Assembly (NCBI GenBank): GCA_046734915.1
Contig: JBKPSC010000280.1
Span: 1-7,909 of the forward strand
DNA from: VFZL01 sp046734915
Lineage (GTDB): Bacteria; Acidobacteriota; Vicinamibacteria; Vicinamibacterales; CAVVIG01
Reading direction: 5' to 3'
Length of the DNA stretch: 7,909 nucleotides
Shown here: positions 6,754-7,909 of the stretch, piece by piece
Layout of the letters: every line of letters starts with the position of its first letter
Position numbering within the stretch: position 1 is the stretch's first letter
Program-made: the position numbers and the translations under genes
Notes under the pieces: generated by a model
What the model saw: the letters and a program-made list of their open reading frames with translations, nothing else
Told to the model about the DNA's origin: nothing
The model's database searches: none

Positions 6754-7909
6754 TCTGATTCGCCTTCACGTTCTGCTGCACTGACGTCGAACCATCGGGC
6801 CACGTCACCTGCACCGAATCAACTTGTGCCGCCTTTCCCAAACCAAACTGCAGCCGTTTGTCCTCTTGTGAAATATAGCTGCTGCCGCTCTGGACGAGTC
6901 GTCGCTGCTGCGTATCGCCGACACGAATGACCACGACCGCACCAACGGCACCGGTATTCGCGCCGCGGCCTTTGAGCCGTACCTTGAGCCAGTTGCCGAT
7001 TGCGGTGATCTCGTTGCGCAGGATCTGCGGACTGCCGTCGAGATCGTTGATCACCATATCCAGCTTGCCGTCGTCGTCCAGATCGCCAATGGCAAGACCG
7101 CGACTGACGCGCTCTTCTGTCATCACCATCCCTGCCTGCGACCCGACTTCGTCGAACGTGCCATCGCCGCGGTTGTGAAACAGCAGCTTCCGCTGACGGT
7201 ATCCGGCTGATGCACGCAATCTGGCTTTGTCGAGCTGAGGATAGACGTGACCGTTGACGACGATCATGTCGAGCAGACCATCGTTGTCATAGTCGAAGAA
7301 GGCGTTCCCCCAGCCAACGTACGGAAGACTGACGGCTGCCGTCTTCGATCGGAAGGACACGTCGGTGAAATGATCGCCGTCGTTGTGATAGAGCGCGTTG
7401 TATTCCTCTGAGAAGTTCGTCACCCACAAGCTGAATCTGCCGGTGTTGTCGTAGTCCCCGACGGCCACGCCCATGGTGCCCTGCTCGGCGCCATCCTCGC
7501 TGACGGCCACGCCCAGCGGAAACGCTGCTTCCTTGAAGGTTCCGTCCTTTTGATTGATGTAGAGAAAGTTCGCATTGGAGTCGTTGGCCACGTAGAGGTC
7601 GGGCCAGCCATCCTGATTGCAATCGAACCACGCGACGCCTAATCCGAAGTAGCCGCGGGCATCGGCGACGCCGGCTTTTTCGCTGACGTCGGTGAACTTT
7701 CCATTGCCATCGTTGCGAAAGAGCGCGTCCCCGTCGCCAGGCAGCCCGCGCGGGCCGCACTGGACCGAAATGCCGCGATACTCACAGGTCTTGTCTTTAC
7801 CGAATTGCGGCAAGTTGCCCAAATCGATTTTCACGTAGCGCGAGACGAACAGGTCGAGATCGCCATCGCGATCGTAATCGGCAAATCCGCATCCGGTGGA
7901 CCAGCCGCC
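6731..7909 (-). CDS. FG-GAP repeat protein with C-terminal ASPIC/UnbV domain (CRTAC1-like), 5'-truncated
   Basis: The last 392 residues of a probably secreted beta-propeller protein; the frame is open to the right window edge, so the start and any signal peptide are outside. FG-GAP/VCBS calcium-loop repeats are visible at D-Y-D-R-D-G-D-L-D (11-19), D-C-N-Q-D-G-W-P-D (96-104), D-Y-D-N-T-G-R-F-S (152-160), D-Y-D-N-D-G-L-L-D (206-214) and D-L-D-D-D-G-K-L-D (276-284), numbered from the first visible codon. Each blade also carries phrases such as LFRNDGNGKFTDVS. The ASPIC/UnbV domain fills about 306-392, with G-S-S-Y-I-S-Q-E-D-K-R-L-Q-F-G-L-G and V-T-W-P-D-G-S. The third loop has Thr and Ser where Asp is usual, so it may not bind calcium. 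The GTG at 7834 is an internal Val codon, not the start. Such proteins are plentiful in Acidobacteria and Planctomycetes, often near carbohydrate-uptake genes, but their role is poorly defined. The gene converges on the ROK gene and is probably a separate unit. Confidence 0.93.
   Translation of the reverse strand, partial: GGWSTGCGFADYDRDGDLDLFVSRYVKIDLGNLPQFGKDKTCEYRGISVQCGPRGLPGDGDALFRNDGNGKFTDVSEKAGVADARGYFGLGVAWFDCNQDGWPDLYVANDSNANFLYINQKDGTFKEAAFPLGVAVSEDGAEQGTMGVAVGDYDNTGRFSLWVTNFSEEYNALYHNDGDHFTDVSFRSKTAAVSLPYVGWGNAFFDYDNDGLLDMIVVNGHVYPQLDKARLRASAGYRQRKLLFHNRGDGTFDEVGSQAGMVMTEERVSRGLAIGDLDDDGKLDMVINDLDGSPQILRNEITAIGNWLKVRLKGRGANTGAVGAVVVIRVGDTQQRRLVQSGSSYISQEDKRLQFGLGKAAQVDSVQVTWPDGSTSVQQNVKANQIIELQQQ

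Overview
This 7.9 kb window of high-GC bacterial DNA most likely comes from an acidobacterium (Vicinamibacteria or a close relative). That is an inference from gene content: a duplicated FtsX/MacB permease of the 'ADOP' type (acidobacterial duplicated orphan permease), an FG-GAP/ASPIC (UnbV, CRTAC1-like) secreted protein, and a ROK-regulated glycoside hydrolase sit side by side, a combination common in that phylum. There are no RNA genes, CRISPR arrays, insertion sequences or phage genes.

Layout from left to right. (1) Positions 1-143, minus strand: the first codons of a small exported protein, cut by the window edge. (2) 307-2727, minus: an 806-residue ADOP-type permease. (3) 2753-5404, minus: an 883-residue exported family 2 glycoside hydrolase of the exo-beta-D-glucosaminidase (CsxA-like) kind, 25 bp upstream of the permease and probably in the same transcript. 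(4) 5405-5502: a divergent control region with a strikingly AT-rich, partly palindromic patch (24 of 27 bases A or T) and a separate perfect 6-bp dyad, GCGCAA-N11-TTGCGC. (5) 5503-6753 (possibly starting at 5497), plus: a ROK-family winged-helix regulator. (6) 6731-7909, minus: the C-terminal 392 residues of an FG-GAP/ASPIC protein, overlapping the 3' end of the ROK gene tail to tail by 23 bp and cut by the right window edge.

The simplest reading is that the ROK protein represses (or autoregulates with) the divergent glycosidase-permease unit in response to a sugar, perhaps an amino sugar released by the hydrolase outside the cytoplasm. The ROK protein has lost three of the four usual zinc ligands of its family while keeping the catalytic-type Asp, which makes its ligand and signalling mode the most interesting question here. 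The FG-GAP/ASPIC gene is probably a separate unit. I see no wholly new system; the points worth a second look are the regulator's altered ligand/zinc site, the operator region, and the glycosidase-permease pairing.
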